From Nocardioides terrae (GTDB taxonomy: Bacteria > Actinomycetota > Actinomycetes > Propionibacteriales > Nocardioidaceae), in assembly GCF_900112345.1 (NCBI RefSeq), contig NZ_FOLB01000011.1, positions 1 through 64,000 on the forward strand: a stretch of DNA of 64,000 bases, given 5' to 3'. Made by a program: the position numbers and the translations under genes. Under the pieces are notes generated by a model. It did not search any database. It had not been told where the DNA came from and was given only the letters and a program-made list of their open reading frames with translations. This document shows positions 15,660 through 23,501 of this stretch, piece after piece. Positions within the stretch are counted from its first letter, which is position 1. Each line of letters begins with the position of its first letter.

Positions 15660-16280
15660 TCAGCGGCGCCCGTCGGCCGGCGGGGGAGCGAGGCCGGCAT
15701 CCGCTAGGTCCAGCAGCGCCAGCCGCCGGACGATCTCAGGATCACGCGCGCGCCACCGCCCGGCCGGGTCGTCGCTGATCCGCGCGAGCACGTGGAGCGG
15801 CTGGTGGGTCAGGGCACGCAGCGCGAACAGGTCCAGGTCGGCCGCGGAATCGATGAGCCGCTGCCCGGCCGTCGCCCGACGTACGAACCGCACCCGCCTC
15901 GGCACGTAGAACGCGAGCACGAGCAGGATCGGCACGAGGGCGGTGGTGATCGCGAGCCAGAAGGCGAGCGTGTCGACCGCCTCGACCTGGGCGCGGCCGG
16001 CGCGCGCCAGCTGCTCGGCGGCGTCGCCGGCGCCGTTCAGCGGCTTGCTGGCGTCGTCCCCGACGATCGGCAGGTCCCCGACGGATCCGGCCGCGTCGTG
16101 CAGCTGCGCTCCGAGGTCGCCGGCCGAGGCGTCGATGCGCCGTCCGGGGATCGCCAGCTCCTCGGTCGCCTCATGGACCCGCGTCGCGAGCCAGATCCAG
16201 AGCACGATCCAGAGGGCCAGGAGCAGATCACCGACGAACTGCGTCGTACGGCGGGAGGGAAGGTCGGCGTAGAGCTTCAC
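15660..16280 (-). CDS. Two-helix membrane protein of unknown function
   Basis: About 206 residues from GTG 16280. One hydrophobic helix (GDLLLALWIVLWIWLATRVH) lies near residue 20 and a second (AFWLAITTALVPILLVLAFY) near residue 110. Between them is an outside loop of about 70 residues, polar and rich in Ala, Asp and Gly. A cytoplasmic C-terminal tail of about 70 residues begins VPRRVRFVRRA. The topology resembles small actinobacterial membrane proteins with no known role. A longer frame reaches ATG 16403, but its extra residues look random. Confidence 0.7.
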   Translation of the reverse strand: MKLYADLPSRRTTQFVGDLLLALWIVLWIWLATRVHEATEELAIPGRRIDASAGDLGAQLHDAAGSVGDLPIVGDDASKPLNGAGDAAEQLARAGRAQVEAVDTLAFWLAITTALVPILLVLAFYVPRRVRFVRRATAGQRLIDSAADLDLFALRALTHQPLHVLARISDDPAGRWRARDPEIVRRLALLDLADAGLAPPPADGRR

Positions 16281-16423
16281 GCTCGCCCTTATCCGCGATC
16301 GCGCCACCGCAAACGTGTTCGCTTGTGCGGCAGTCGTGTGATGTGGGCCGGAGCCGTCCAGCGCGAGTAATGGCTCCGAATGGGTACCGAGAACAACATT
16401 CACTTCTGTACCAAGGAGACACC

Positions 16424-16903
16424 ATGGCGAACGAACGAACCACCAGGTCGATGACCGATACGCCGATCCAGACGGCGGCCACCGTCGTGGCAGCCGTCTT
16501 CCTGCTGGTCGGGGTGCTGGGCTTCATCCCCGGCATCACGTCGCACTACGGCGACATGACCTTCGCCGGTCACGACTCTGACGCCAAGCTGCTCGGCATC
16601 TTCCAGGTCTCGATCCTGCACAACATCGTGCACCTGCTGTTCGGCATCGCCGGACTGGCGATGGCGCGGACCTGGAGCGGTGCCCGCGGCTACCTCATCG
16701 GCGGCGGCGTCATCTACCTCGTCCTGTTCCTCTACGGCGTGATCATCGACCGCGGGACCGGCGCGAACTTCGTGCCGGTGAACAGCGCCGACAACTGGCT
16801 GCACCTGCTGCTCGGCGTCGGCATGATCGCGCTCGGGTTCGTGCTCGGCCGCGACACGGTCGCTCGCAGTCGCACCGCAGACGGTGGCGCCACCCACCTC
16901 TGA
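16424..16903 (+). CDS. DUF4383-like four-helix membrane protein
   Basis: A 159-residue protein with four hydrophobic segments at about residues 17-38, 60-80, 88-108 and 125-145. The segments IFQVSILHNIVHLLFGIAGL and SADNWLHLLLGVGMIALGFV, with their paired His residues, are what I associate with the DUF4383 family. ATG 16424 has AAGGAG seven bases upstream. Function unknown; members are often stress-induced in actinobacteria. A strong terminator-like hairpin follows at 16933. Confidence 0.78.
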   Translation: MANERTTRSMTDTPIQTAATVVAAVFLLVGVLGFIPGITSHYGDMTFAGHDSDAKLLGIFQVSILHNIVHLLFGIAGLAMARTWSGARGYLIGGGVIYLVLFLYGVIIDRGTGANFVPVNSADNWLHLLLGVGMIALGFVLGRDTVARSRTADGGATHL

Positions 16904-16932
16904 CGCACCTCTGACTCACAGGCAGCGCACGC

Positions 16933-16970
16933 GGCGCACAGCAGCCGGCCCAGGCCGGCTGCTGTGCGCC
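16933..16970 (+). terminator. 17-bp perfect hairpin after the DUF4383 gene
   Basis: The arm at 16933-16949 pairs perfectly with 16954-16970 around a four-base loop, starting 29 bases after the stop. The following bases are only mildly T-rich, as is common for GC-rich actinobacterial terminators. Confidence 0.75.
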
Positions 16971-17022
16971 GTTCCGTTTCGGGGCACCGGGCTCCCACAC
17001 CCGCCCCCGAGAGGAGATCACC

Positions 17023-17589
17023 ATGACCTACCAGGTCGGCTACTTCATCGGCAGCCTGTCCTCGACGTCGATCAACCGCACGCTCAGCCGCGCCCTGATC
17101 CGGCTGGCCCCCGATGACCTCGAGTTCACCGAGCTCCCGATCGGCAACCTGCCGCTCTACAGCCCCGACTTCGACGCGGACTACCCGCCCGAGGCGACCG
17201 CGCTCAAGGAGGCGATCGCCGCCTCCGACGCGATCCTGTTCATCAGTCCGGAGTACAACCGCTCCATCCCCGGCGCCCTGAAGAACGCCATCGACTGGGC
17301 GTCCCGCCCGTGGGGACAGAACTCCTTCGACCACATGCCGGCCGCCGTCATCGGTGCCTCCATCGGGCAGATCGGCACCGCTGTCGGCCAGCAGAGCCTG
17401 CGCGCCGTGCTCAGCTTCTGCAATGCGCGCCAGATGACCGCGCCCGAGGCCTACATCCACCTCACGCCCGGCCTGATCGACGACGACGGCACGGTGAACG
17501 ACGAGTCCACCGCCGCGTTCCTCACCGACTTCATGAGCGAGTTCCGCACCCACGTCGCGCGGGTGCTCACGGTGATCCCGCGGGCCTGA
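17023..17589 (+). CDS. NADPH-dependent FMN reductase family protein
   Basis: A 188-residue flavodoxin-fold protein that would reduce FMN or quinones with NAD(P)H in the cytoplasm. The FMN phosphate loop is near GSLSSTSINRTL. SPEYNRSIPGALKNAIDWAS is the signature of this family. ATG 17023 has GAGAGGAG seven bases before it. It stands alone on the strand behind the terminator at 16970. Close relatives include ChrR-like and azoreductase-like enzymes, which cannot be told apart from sequence here. Confidence 0.88.
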   Translation: MTYQVGYFIGSLSSTSINRTLSRALIRLAPDDLEFTELPIGNLPLYSPDFDADYPPEATALKEAIAASDAILFISPEYNRSIPGALKNAIDWASRPWGQNSFDHMPAAVIGASIGQIGTAVGQQSLRAVLSFCNARQMTAPEAYIHLTPGLIDDDGTVNDESTAAFLTDFMSEFRTHVARVLTVIPRA

Positions 17590-17622
17590 CCGCCGCAGCG
17601 CGGCCTCTGGCACGATAGCCGG

Positions 17623-18054
17623 GTGCTGCTCGAGATCCGTGGGCACAACCTCCCCGGCCGGACCTGGCACCTCGATGACGGTCCGTGCCACAACGTCCAC
17701 GTCGGCCTCCAGGTGGGCCGCGACGCGGTCGACCTGGTTCCGGGCGACAGCGACGCGGCGCACTGGCGCGCCGAGATCGAGGTCCTCGAGCGTGACGGCG
17801 GCACCGACTTCTGCGGTCCCGCCGTCCACGGCCGCCCGGGAGCACGTTTCGTCTACCTGACTTGGGGCGCCGTCGAAGCGACCGGCGCCTTCACGATGTT
17901 CCGCCGCGCCAAGCTGATGCTCGAGGACGTCGCTCCGCTGGTGACCGGCCGGTCGACGGAGCACGTGGTCGCCACCGTCGACCTGACCGACGAGCGCGGC
18001 GGCCCGAGGTGCGCCCGGCTCCGCCCGCCGGCGTTGACCCTTCGCAGCGCCTGA
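17623..18054 (+). CDS. DUF5990-like protein
   Basis: A 143-residue protein beginning LLEIRGHNLPGRTW and carrying VHVGLQVGRDAVDLVPGD. This resembles the DUF5990 family of small actinobacterial proteins of unknown role. No signal peptide or membrane helix is seen. The GTG start at 17623 has no ribosome site; a CACGAT box ends six bases before it, which fits a leaderless message. It converges on a damaged nitroreductase gene across a 217-base gap that holds a bidirectional terminator-like structure. Confidence 0.62.
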   Translation: MLLEIRGHNLPGRTWHLDDGPCHNVHVGLQVGRDAVDLVPGDSDAAHWRAEIEVLERDGGTDFCGPAVHGRPGARFVYLTWGAVEATGAFTMFRRAKLMLEDVAPLVTGRSTEHVVATVDLTDERGGPRCARLRPPALTLRSA

Positions 18055-18093
18055 ACACGAGTGGAGCCCTTGACCACCTGCGGGCGCCGGGAG

Positions 18094-18168
18094 TGAGAAA
18101 ACTGATGACTTGGTCGGTCTGGGAGGTGCCCGGAAGCCTCCCAACCCAGCAGTTTTTTCAGACCGACC
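18094..18168. terminator. Bidirectional terminator with interleaved inverted repeats
   Basis: Three pairings share this space between convergent genes: 18094-18104 with 18150-18160 (11 bp, one G-U), 18112-18121 with 18159-18168 (10 bp), and a central hairpin TGGGAGG/CCTCCCA (18120-18126 / 18137-18143) followed by a six-T run at 18153-18158. The outer two pairings interleave, so they cannot form one simple nested stem. Confidence 0.65.
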
Positions 18169-18271
18169 CCCGCGGGCAGTCGGCGGGGTCAAAGCTCCAT
18201 CCGCTGGTTGCGCGTCACGATCTTCCTCAGTCGGTCGCCCGGTGTTGCGGCTCGAGCGCGCCTGACGTTCC

Positions 18272-18812
18272 TCAGGCCGGGTTCTCGCGGGGCGCGGTCG
18301 TCAGGTCGGTGAGGCTGCGTCGCTCCCGCTCGGGGCGTACGCCGTCCGCGCCGATGCCCACCGCGGTCATAGTCACCACCTCCCAACCCGGCGCGACCCG
18401 CAGGTCCGCGCTCAGCCCGGCCGCGTCGAACGCGGAACTGCCGGCAGGACAGCCCCATGGCGCTCGCCTGCAGGGTGAGGTGCGCGACCGCCTGGCCGAG
18501 GTCGTAGTCGGCGAACTCGGAGTAGGGGAGCCTGCTGTCGTCGACGGTGCGGTGGGCGAGGTTGACCAGCAGCGCGCTCGCGTCGGGCGCCCAGCGGCGC
18601 GAGCTCGGTGCGAGTCGTCGTACGAACGTGTCGTGGTCGGGCTCCCCGCGCCGGGCGACGAGGAACGCCCACGGCTGCGAGTTCCCCGCCGACGGAGCCC
18701 AGCGCGCGGCCTCGAGGAGCAGCTCGACGTCGGCGCCCGCCAGCACGTGCGCGGAGTCGAACCGCAGGGGGCTGAACCGGCCGCGGAGCAGCGGATGCAG
18801 GTCGACGCTCAC
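18272..18812 (-). pseudogene. Nitroreductase-family gene with a frameshift
   Basis: The N-terminal two thirds match nitroreductases: LLEAARWAPSAGNSQPWAFL is the FMN-binding opening, and the frame runs to GLSCRQFR. From there the matching sequence (FDAAGLSADLRVAPGWEVVT and onward) continues in another frame to a TGA at 18272. The observed CAGTTCCGCGTTCGAC is explained by loss of two bases from a CGCGCG run. Unshifted, the frame reads on to 18189 as unrelated Arg-rich sequence. The start is likely GTG 18812, with GTG 18857 as an alternative. Real mutation and sequencing error cannot be separated here. Confidence 0.72.
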
Positions 18813-18878
18813 GCCGGACCCAAGCAACACCTGGTGCGCCGCATTCCCACAGGACACGAGACGACGCGGCGGAGCAGG

Positions 18879-19949
18879 TCAGGACGCCGGGCTGCCGAGC
18901 GTGATCTTCGCGGAGTGCTCCGACCCGTCGCGCCGGAACGAGACGGCCACCGTGTCGCCCGCCTCGTGCCGCAGGCTGACCAGCACGAGCTGCTCGCTGC
19001 TCGTCGCTGCGCCGCCGTCGAGCTCGGTGACGAGGTCGCCCGCTGCCAGCCCGGCCTGAGCCGCCGGCCCGTCGGGCAGCACGGCGGTCACCGCGAGGCC
19101 GTCCGGGCGGCCGGTCTCGGCGTTCGCGACGGGGTGTGCCGCGAAGCCGATGACGGGGTGGTCGGCCCGTCCGCTCTTGACGAGCTGGTCGGCGATCCTC
19201 GTCGCGATCGTCGTCGGGATGGCGAACCCTAGCCCGACGCTGCCGCCGCCGGCCGTGCCCTCGGCGTTCGGGACGGTGGAGATCGCGGTGTTCACGCCCA
19301 CCTGCCGCCCCGAGCAGTCGACGAGCGGGCCGCCGCTGTTGCCCGGGTTGATCGACGCGTCGGTCTGGATCGCGTCGAGCAGGTGGGCGACCCGCCCGGA
19401 GTCGGACGGCACCGGCACGTAGCGCCCGAGCGCGCTGACGATCCCCTTCGTCACGGTGTTCGAGAGGCCCAGCGGCGCCCCGAGCGCGATCACGGCCTGG
19501 CCGACCCTGACCGCGCCGGAGTCGCCGATGCCCAGGAGCGGTCGGCCGTCGGCCCGGTCGTCGGCGCGTACGACGGCCAGGTCGGTGGCGAAGTCCTCGC
19601 CGACGATCGTCGCGGCGGACGTCGTACCGTCGCTGTAGCGGACGCTGACCGACGCGCCACCGCCGACCGCCGCGGAGATCACGTGCTCGTTGGTGAGGAT
19701 GTAGCCGCCCGAGCGGTAGACCGCGCCCGTGCCGTTGCTCCCGGCCCCGCCGGGGCTCGTGACCTCGACCGTGACCACGGAGGGCAGCACGTCGCTCGCC
19801 ACCGAGGTGGCCGAGCAGGACGCCGGATCGTCGCGGACCGCGACCACGGTGAGCGCGCCGACGAACCCGCCGAGGAGGGCCGCCACGAGCAGGGCGACGA
19901 GCCACGGCCACGCGCCGAGCAGCGATCGGGCCTGCGTCACAGGTCCCAT
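18879..19949 (-). CDS. HtrA/DegP-like membrane-anchored serine protease with PDZ domain
   Basis: About 356 residues: one N-terminal membrane helix (WPWLVALLVAALLGGFVGAL, about residues 14-33), a trypsin-like domain and a C-terminal PDZ domain. The catalytic triad is visible as His in LTNEHVIS, Asp in FATDLAVV and Ser in INPGNSGGPL. The PDZ begins near GRPDGLAVTAVLPDGPAAQA. It would degrade or sense misfolded proteins outside the membrane. ATG 19949 has GGAG close upstream; ATG 19976 lacks a site. It is transcribed alone, between the damaged nitroreductase and the PPOX gene. Confidence 0.88.
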   Translation of the reverse strand: MGPVTQARSLLGAWPWLVALLVAALLGGFVGALTVVAVRDDPASCSATSVASDVLPSVVTVEVTSPGGAGSNGTGAVYRSGGYILTNEHVISAAVGGGASVSVRYSDGTTSAATIVGEDFATDLAVVRADDRADGRPLLGIGDSGAVRVGQAVIALGAPLGLSNTVTKGIVSALGRYVPVPSDSGRVAHLLDAIQTDASINPGNSGGPLVDCSGRQVGVNTAISTVPNAEGTAGGGSVGLGFAIPTTIATRIADQLVKSGRADHPVIGFAAHPVANAETGRPDGLAVTAVLPDGPAAQAGLAAGDLVTELDGGAATSSEQLVLVSLRHEAGDTVAVSFRRDGSEHSAKITLGSPAS

Positions 19950-20043
19950 CGTGCTCCGTCGCAGCCGTTCGCGCATCCGCGCCCGAGGGGCGGTCGGCCG
20001 AGTCCTCTACCGTGGAGCCCGCCAACCACCGGGACGGAGCTCG

Positions 20044-20532
20044 ATGAACGCGCAGGGACGCCAGGCCGTCAGGCTGACCGACGAGGAGGTCGAGCGCTTC
20101 CTCGCCGACCGGATGAAGGTCCAGGTCGCCACCGTCGGCCCCGACGGAGCGCCACACCTGACGACGCTGTTCTACGTCCTCGACGCGGGGCGGATCGCCT
20201 TCTGGACCTACGGCGCCTCGCAGAAGATCCTCAACCTGCGCCGCGACCCGCGGATCACCTGCCTGGTCGAGGACGGCGAGGACTACCTCGAGCTGCGCGG
20301 CGTCAGCATCCGCGGCCGCGCGACGCTCGTCGAGGAGTACGACGACGTGCGCGCGCTCGGCGTGAAGGTGGTCGACCGGATGGCCGGCGGCGTCGACACC
20401 GGCGAGCTCGGCGAGCAGATCGTGGCGAACCAGGCCCGCAAGCGGGTCGGCGTCATCGTCGAGCCGGAGCACGTGGCGAGCTGGGACCACCGCAAGATGG
20501 CCGGCCCACCACCAGGAACAGCGACGCGTTGA
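20044..20532 (+). CDS. PPOX-class flavin/F420-binding protein
   Basis: A 162-residue split-barrel protein of the pyridoxamine-phosphate-oxidase-like class. The first half reads FLADRMKVQVATVGPDGAPH then TLFYVLDAGRIAFWTYGASQ, and RDPRITCLVEDGEDYLELRG follows, the standard core of these F420- or FMN-binding reductases. It would act on a small molecule in the cytoplasm; the cofactor cannot be fixed from sequence. ATG 20044 has GGAG 7-10 bases before it. The stop at 20532 lies only a few bases before the -35 box of the next gene. Confidence 0.82.
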   Translation: MNAQGRQAVRLTDEEVERFLADRMKVQVATVGPDGAPHLTTLFYVLDAGRIAFWTYGASQKILNLRRDPRITCLVEDGEDYLELRGVSIRGRATLVEEYDDVRALGVKVVDRMAGGVDTGELGEQIVANQARKRVGVIVEPEHVASWDHRKMAGPPPGTATR

Positions 20533-20535
20533 TGC

Positions 20536-20562
20536 AACCTCAGCACCGCCCGGTCACGTTGT
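20536..20562 (+). promoter_or_regulatory. ECF-type promoter for the SigE-family sigma gene
   Basis: AACCT (20536-20540), 16 bases, CGTTGT (20557-20562). The -10 box ends six bases before GTG 20569, so the message would be leaderless. An AAC-type -35 and CGTT -10 are the usual form for self-regulating ECF sigma genes. Confidence 0.48.
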
Positions 20563-20568
20563 AGGGGT

Positions 20569-21066
20569 GTGAGCCACCAATCCGAGTTCGAGGTCTTCGT
20601 CCGCGGCCATCGCGGCGAGATGGTCGCCACGGCCGCCGCCCTGACGGCCGGTGACCGCCACCTCGCCGAGGACCTGACCCAGAGCGCTCTCGTGCGCCTC
20701 TACCTGGCCTGGGGCCGGGCGCGAGGACCGCACGCCCCGGCGTACGCCCGGCGGGTCCTCGTCAACTGCTTCCTCGACCACCGCCGCCGGGCCTGGGTCA
20801 GCCGCGAGCGCAGCATGCACAGCGTGCCCGACGCGCCCGCCGTGGAGCTCGCCGACGACCCGGAGCTGTTCGCCGCCCTGCGCGAGCTGCCGCCGCGCAT
20901 GCGCGCCGCGGTCGTGCTGCGCCACGTCGAGGACCGCTCCGTCGAAGACGTCGCCGACGCACTCGGGTGCTCCGTCGGGACCGTGAAGAGCCAGACCGCG
21001 CGGGGGCTCGCCAAGCTCCGCGCACAGCTGAAGGACGCCGCACTCCAAGGAGGAAATCATGACTGA
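20569..21066 (+). CDS. SigE-family ECF RNA polymerase sigma factor
   Basis: A 165-residue sigma factor with region 2 (VATAAALTAGDRHLAEDLTQ, followed by ALVRLYLAWGRAR) and region 4 (RELPPRMRAAVVLRHVEDRS, then ALGCSVGTVKSQTARGLAKL). This is the SigE-family group that is expanded in Streptomyces and Nocardioides. The start is GTG 20569, placed by the -10 box just upstream. Its last codons overlap the next gene by 8 bases, so the two are translationally coupled. Regulation by its own product is likely. Confidence 0.88.
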   Translation: MSHQSEFEVFVRGHRGEMVATAAALTAGDRHLAEDLTQSALVRLYLAWGRARGPHAPAYARRVLVNCFLDHRRRAWVSRERSMHSVPDAPAVELADDPELFAALRELPPRMRAAVVLRHVEDRSVEDVADALGCSVGTVKSQTARGLAKLRAQLKDAALQGGNHD

Positions 21067-21697
21067 TCTCGAGACCCGCCTGCGCGCACTGCGCGTGCCC
21101 GCATCCGCCCCAGGGGAGGACGTCGTCCTCGCCGACGTACGCCGGGCTCGCACCGCGGCCGGACGCCGCCGTGCCGTCCGGCTCGCGACCGGCGGGGCCG
21201 GCCTGCTGGCCGTCGGCGCGGTCGCGACGACCGTCGTGCTGAGCAACCAGCCGCAGGGGCCGACGCAAGCCGACATCGCCTCGACCGCTCCCTCCCAGTC
21301 GGGCCGGATCGACCTGGTCGACTACACCGGGGCCCAGCGGGAGGGCTTCCAGGTCGCCAAGGTGCCCGACGGCTACGTCCTGCAGGGCGCGACGCCGTTC
21401 TCGCTCGACGTGGCGCCCGCCGGCGACACGAGCAGCCTCGACAGCTTCGTGGGCAAGCTCGTCGTGATGCTGCAGTCGCAGGACGCGTCGTTCGACAAGA
21501 CCGGCAAGGCGGTCACCGTGCACGGATCGGCCGGCTACCTGCGCACGCAGGACGCCGCGCGCATCCTCGAGTACAGCGACGGCACGCACGTGGTCGTCGT
21601 CCAGGCGTGGAACAACATCGGCCTCACCGACGACCAGCTCGTCGAGTTCGCCAACGGCGTCACGGTCACCAGCGCCGCCCAGGCGAGCGTCGGCTAA
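21059..21697 (+). CDS. Single-pass membrane protein coupled to the SigE-family sigma factor
   Basis: A 212-residue protein. The first 45 residues are cytoplasmic and Arg-rich, one helix follows (ATGGAGLLAVGAVATTVVLS, about residues 44-63), and the outside domain is about 145 residues with no recognised fold. AAGGAGG lies seven bases before ATG 21059, inside the sigma gene. Position and topology suggest a sigma-binding membrane partner, but there is no zinc-binding HxxxCxxC anti-sigma motif in the cytoplasmic part. The anti-sigma role is therefore inference from context only. Confidence 0.6.
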   Translation: MTDLETRLRALRVPASAPGEDVVLADVRRARTAAGRRRAVRLATGGAGLLAVGAVATTVVLSNQPQGPTQADIASTAPSQSGRIDLVDYTGAQREGFQVAKVPDGYVLQGATPFSLDVAPAGDTSSLDSFVGKLVVMLQSQDASFDKTGKAVTVHGSAGYLRTQDAARILEYSDGTHVVVVQAWNNIGLTDDQLVEFANGVTVTSAAQASVG

Positions 21698-21980
21698 CCC
21701 AGGGCGGGCAGCCGCGAGCGCAGCTCGGCATGCTCGTCGGGCACCGGCTCACGACCGGTCCCGACGAGCACAGCCGTCTCCGCGCTCCAGTCGCGAGGCA
21801 GTGCGTCGTCGCTCAGCGCCCGGACGGTGCGCACCGCCACGTCGAGGGCGGAGTCCACCCGTGGCAGCGGGAGGCGCCCAGCAACTCGTGCTCGGTGAAG
21901 CCGCCGGCCGCTCGGCAGAACGCCTCGACCGACTCAGCGAACGCGGTGCGCGCCTCGTCGAGGCCCAGGGTGAGAGCCAC
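21694..21980 (-). pseudogene. Decayed mycothiol-dependent maleylpyruvate isomerase-like gene
   Basis: From GTG 21980 the minus strand reads ALTLGLDEARTAFAESVEAF, then FTEHELLGASRCHGWTP, the opening of the maleylpyruvate isomerase N-terminal (DinB-like) family. The match then stops. About 60 codons later, in a different frame, SALDVAVRTVRALSDDAL and VLVGTGREPVPDEHAELRSR to the TAG at 21694 match the family's usual C-terminus. The middle of the protein, including the third metal ligand region, is missing. An internal deletion with frameshift explains this. The 3' end overlaps the end of the plus-strand gene by four bases. Confidence 0.65.
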
Positions 21981-22017
21981 CCGGCCACCCTAGGGTCGGG
22001 GGCCTACCCTCGGTCAC

Positions 22018-22764
22018 ATGAGTTGGTTGCACGCCGTCGTCGACGTGCCGGCCGAGCAGCACCGCACGGCCGGGGAGTTCTGGGCGGCGGCGCTCGGCTG
22101 GCCGCTGGGCGAGCCGTGGCCGGGCCACCCCGAGCTGGCGAGCTTCGAGCCGCCCGAGGGTGGGCCCTACCTGCACCTGCAACAGGTCCAGGGGCCGCCG
22201 CGGGTGCACATCGACCTCGAGTCGCCGCATCCCGAGCAGACGATCGGCGCCGCGCGGGACCTGGGCGCGGACCTGGTCGCCGAGCACGATCGCTGGACGA
22301 CGGTGAGGTCCCCGGGCGGCCTGCCGTTCTGCGTCGTCCGCGCCGACACCCACGAGACGCCGCCGCCGACGACCTGGCCCGACGGGCACCGCTCCCGGAT
22401 GGTCCAGGTCTGCATCGACTCGCCCGTGGAGGCGCACGACCGCGAGGTGGCGTTCTGGCGCGACCTCCTCGGTGAGCGCTGGCACGAGACGGGCGGGGAG
22501 GAGTTCGCCGGCAAGTGGCACGACGGCGCCGGCTCCCCGCTGCAGCTGCTCTTCCAGCGCCTCGAGGAGCCGTCGGGGCCGGTCCGCGCGCACTTCGACC
22601 TCGGCGCGGACGACGTACCCGCCGAGGTGGCCCGTCTGCTGGACCTCGGCGCGACCGACGTCGGACCGGGCGACGGCTGGCACGTGCTGCGCGACCCGGC
22701 CGGCCAGCTCCTCTGCGTGACCGCCAACTCGCCGGAGTCGACCGAGCGCCGCAGGCTCAGCTGA
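22018..22764 (+). CDS. VOC-family (glyoxalase-like) two-domain protein
   Basis: A 248-residue protein made of two glyoxalase/bleomycin-resistance-like halves, each with the beta-alpha-beta-beta-beta pattern. The first half holds FWAAALGWPLGEPWPGHPEL and HIDLESPHPEQ, the second FWRDLLGERWHE and HFDLGADDVPAEVARLLDLG. The single-residue metal ligands of true glyoxalase I are not all obvious, so an enzyme role is uncertain. ATG 22018 lacks a ribosome site, but TACCCT ends seven bases before it, which fits a leaderless message. It converges on the hydrolase gene with three bases between stops. Confidence 0.78.
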   Translation: MSWLHAVVDVPAEQHRTAGEFWAAALGWPLGEPWPGHPELASFEPPEGGPYLHLQQVQGPPRVHIDLESPHPEQTIGAARDLGADLVAEHDRWTTVRSPGGLPFCVVRADTHETPPPTTWPDGHRSRMVQVCIDSPVEAHDREVAFWRDLLGERWHETGGEEFAGKWHDGAGSPLQLLFQRLEEPSGPVRAHFDLGADDVPAEVARLLDLGATDVGPGDGWHVLRDPAGQLLCVTANSPESTERRRLS

Positions 22765-22767
22765 CCG

Positions 22768-23499
22768 TCACCTCAGGTGCCGGGTGAAGAACCGGCCCAC
22801 CGCCTCGCCCTCGAACTGTGGGATGCCGGTGTGGCCGCCCATGTTGGCGTGCAGCGTCTTCTCCGGCGAGCCGAAGGCGTCGAACAGGTCCAGCGCCTGC
22901 TGGCGGTCGTTGCCCTCGTCGTCCCACTGCAGCATGACGTGCAGCGGGACGGTGACCCGCCGGGCCTCCTCGAACATCGCGGCCGGGACGTAGCTCCCGG
23001 CGAACAGGGCGGCCGCCGCGATGCGCGGGTCGAGCGCCGCCATCCGGATTCCGATCGCGAAGACCCCGCCCGACAGCCCGACCGGGCCGCCGAGCTCGGG
23101 CAGTGCGAGGAGCGCGTCGAGGGTGGCCTGCCACTCCGGGACGGCCCGGTCGACCAGCGGCAGGATGAGCCGTTCGACGATCTCGTCGTCGACCGGCTCG
23201 CCGGCCGCGACGGCCCGGCGCAGGTCGGCACGCGCCCGCTCCAGGTCGGGAAGCCGGGGCCGGTCCCCGCTGCCGGGCAGCTCGACGGCGGCCGAGGCGA
23301 TGCCGAGCTCCGCCGAGCTCCGGGCACGCCCGACGAGCCGGGGATACATGCGCTGCAGCCCGCCCTGCTGGCCGAGGAGGATCAGCGGCGCGGGCTCGGC
23401 GGCGGCGGAGGGCGTCCACAGGATGCCGGGGACCTCGCCGAGGGTGAACTCACGCTCGAGGACGGCGTTGTCGAGGTGTCGCTCGGACGTGAACAACAT
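22768..23499 (-). CDS. Alpha/beta-hydrolase, dienelactone-hydrolase-like
   Basis: A 243-residue alpha/beta hydrolase. PLILLGQQGGLQRMYPRLVG is the oxyanion-side strand. PVGLSGGVFAIGIRMAALDP carries the nucleophile elbow G-L-S-G-G. Asp in QWDDEGN and His in NMGGHTGIPQ are placed as the acid and base of the triad. It would hydrolyse an ester or thioester in the cytoplasm; the substrate is unknown. The start at ATG 23499 falls three bases after the MaoC stop, so the two genes are coupled and may act in one pathway. Confidence 0.8.
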   Translation of the reverse strand: MLFTSERHLDNAVLEREFTLGEVPGILWTPSAAAEPAPLILLGQQGGLQRMYPRLVGRARSSAELGIASAAVELPGSGDRPRLPDLERARADLRRAVAAGEPVDDEIVERLILPLVDRAVPEWQATLDALLALPELGGPVGLSGGVFAIGIRMAALDPRIAAAALFAGSYVPAAMFEEARRVTVPLHVMLQWDDEGNDRQQALDLFDAFGSPEKTLHANMGGHTGIPQFEGEAVGRFFTRHLR

Positions 23500-23501
23500 G
23501 G

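Noticed and set aside
19935-19960. CGTCACA-N15-CGTC, an ECF41-like motif pointing toward the PPOX gene at 20044
   Set aside because: The spacer is 15, not the 16 shared by all seven accepted sites, and it lies inside the coding start of the HtrA gene.
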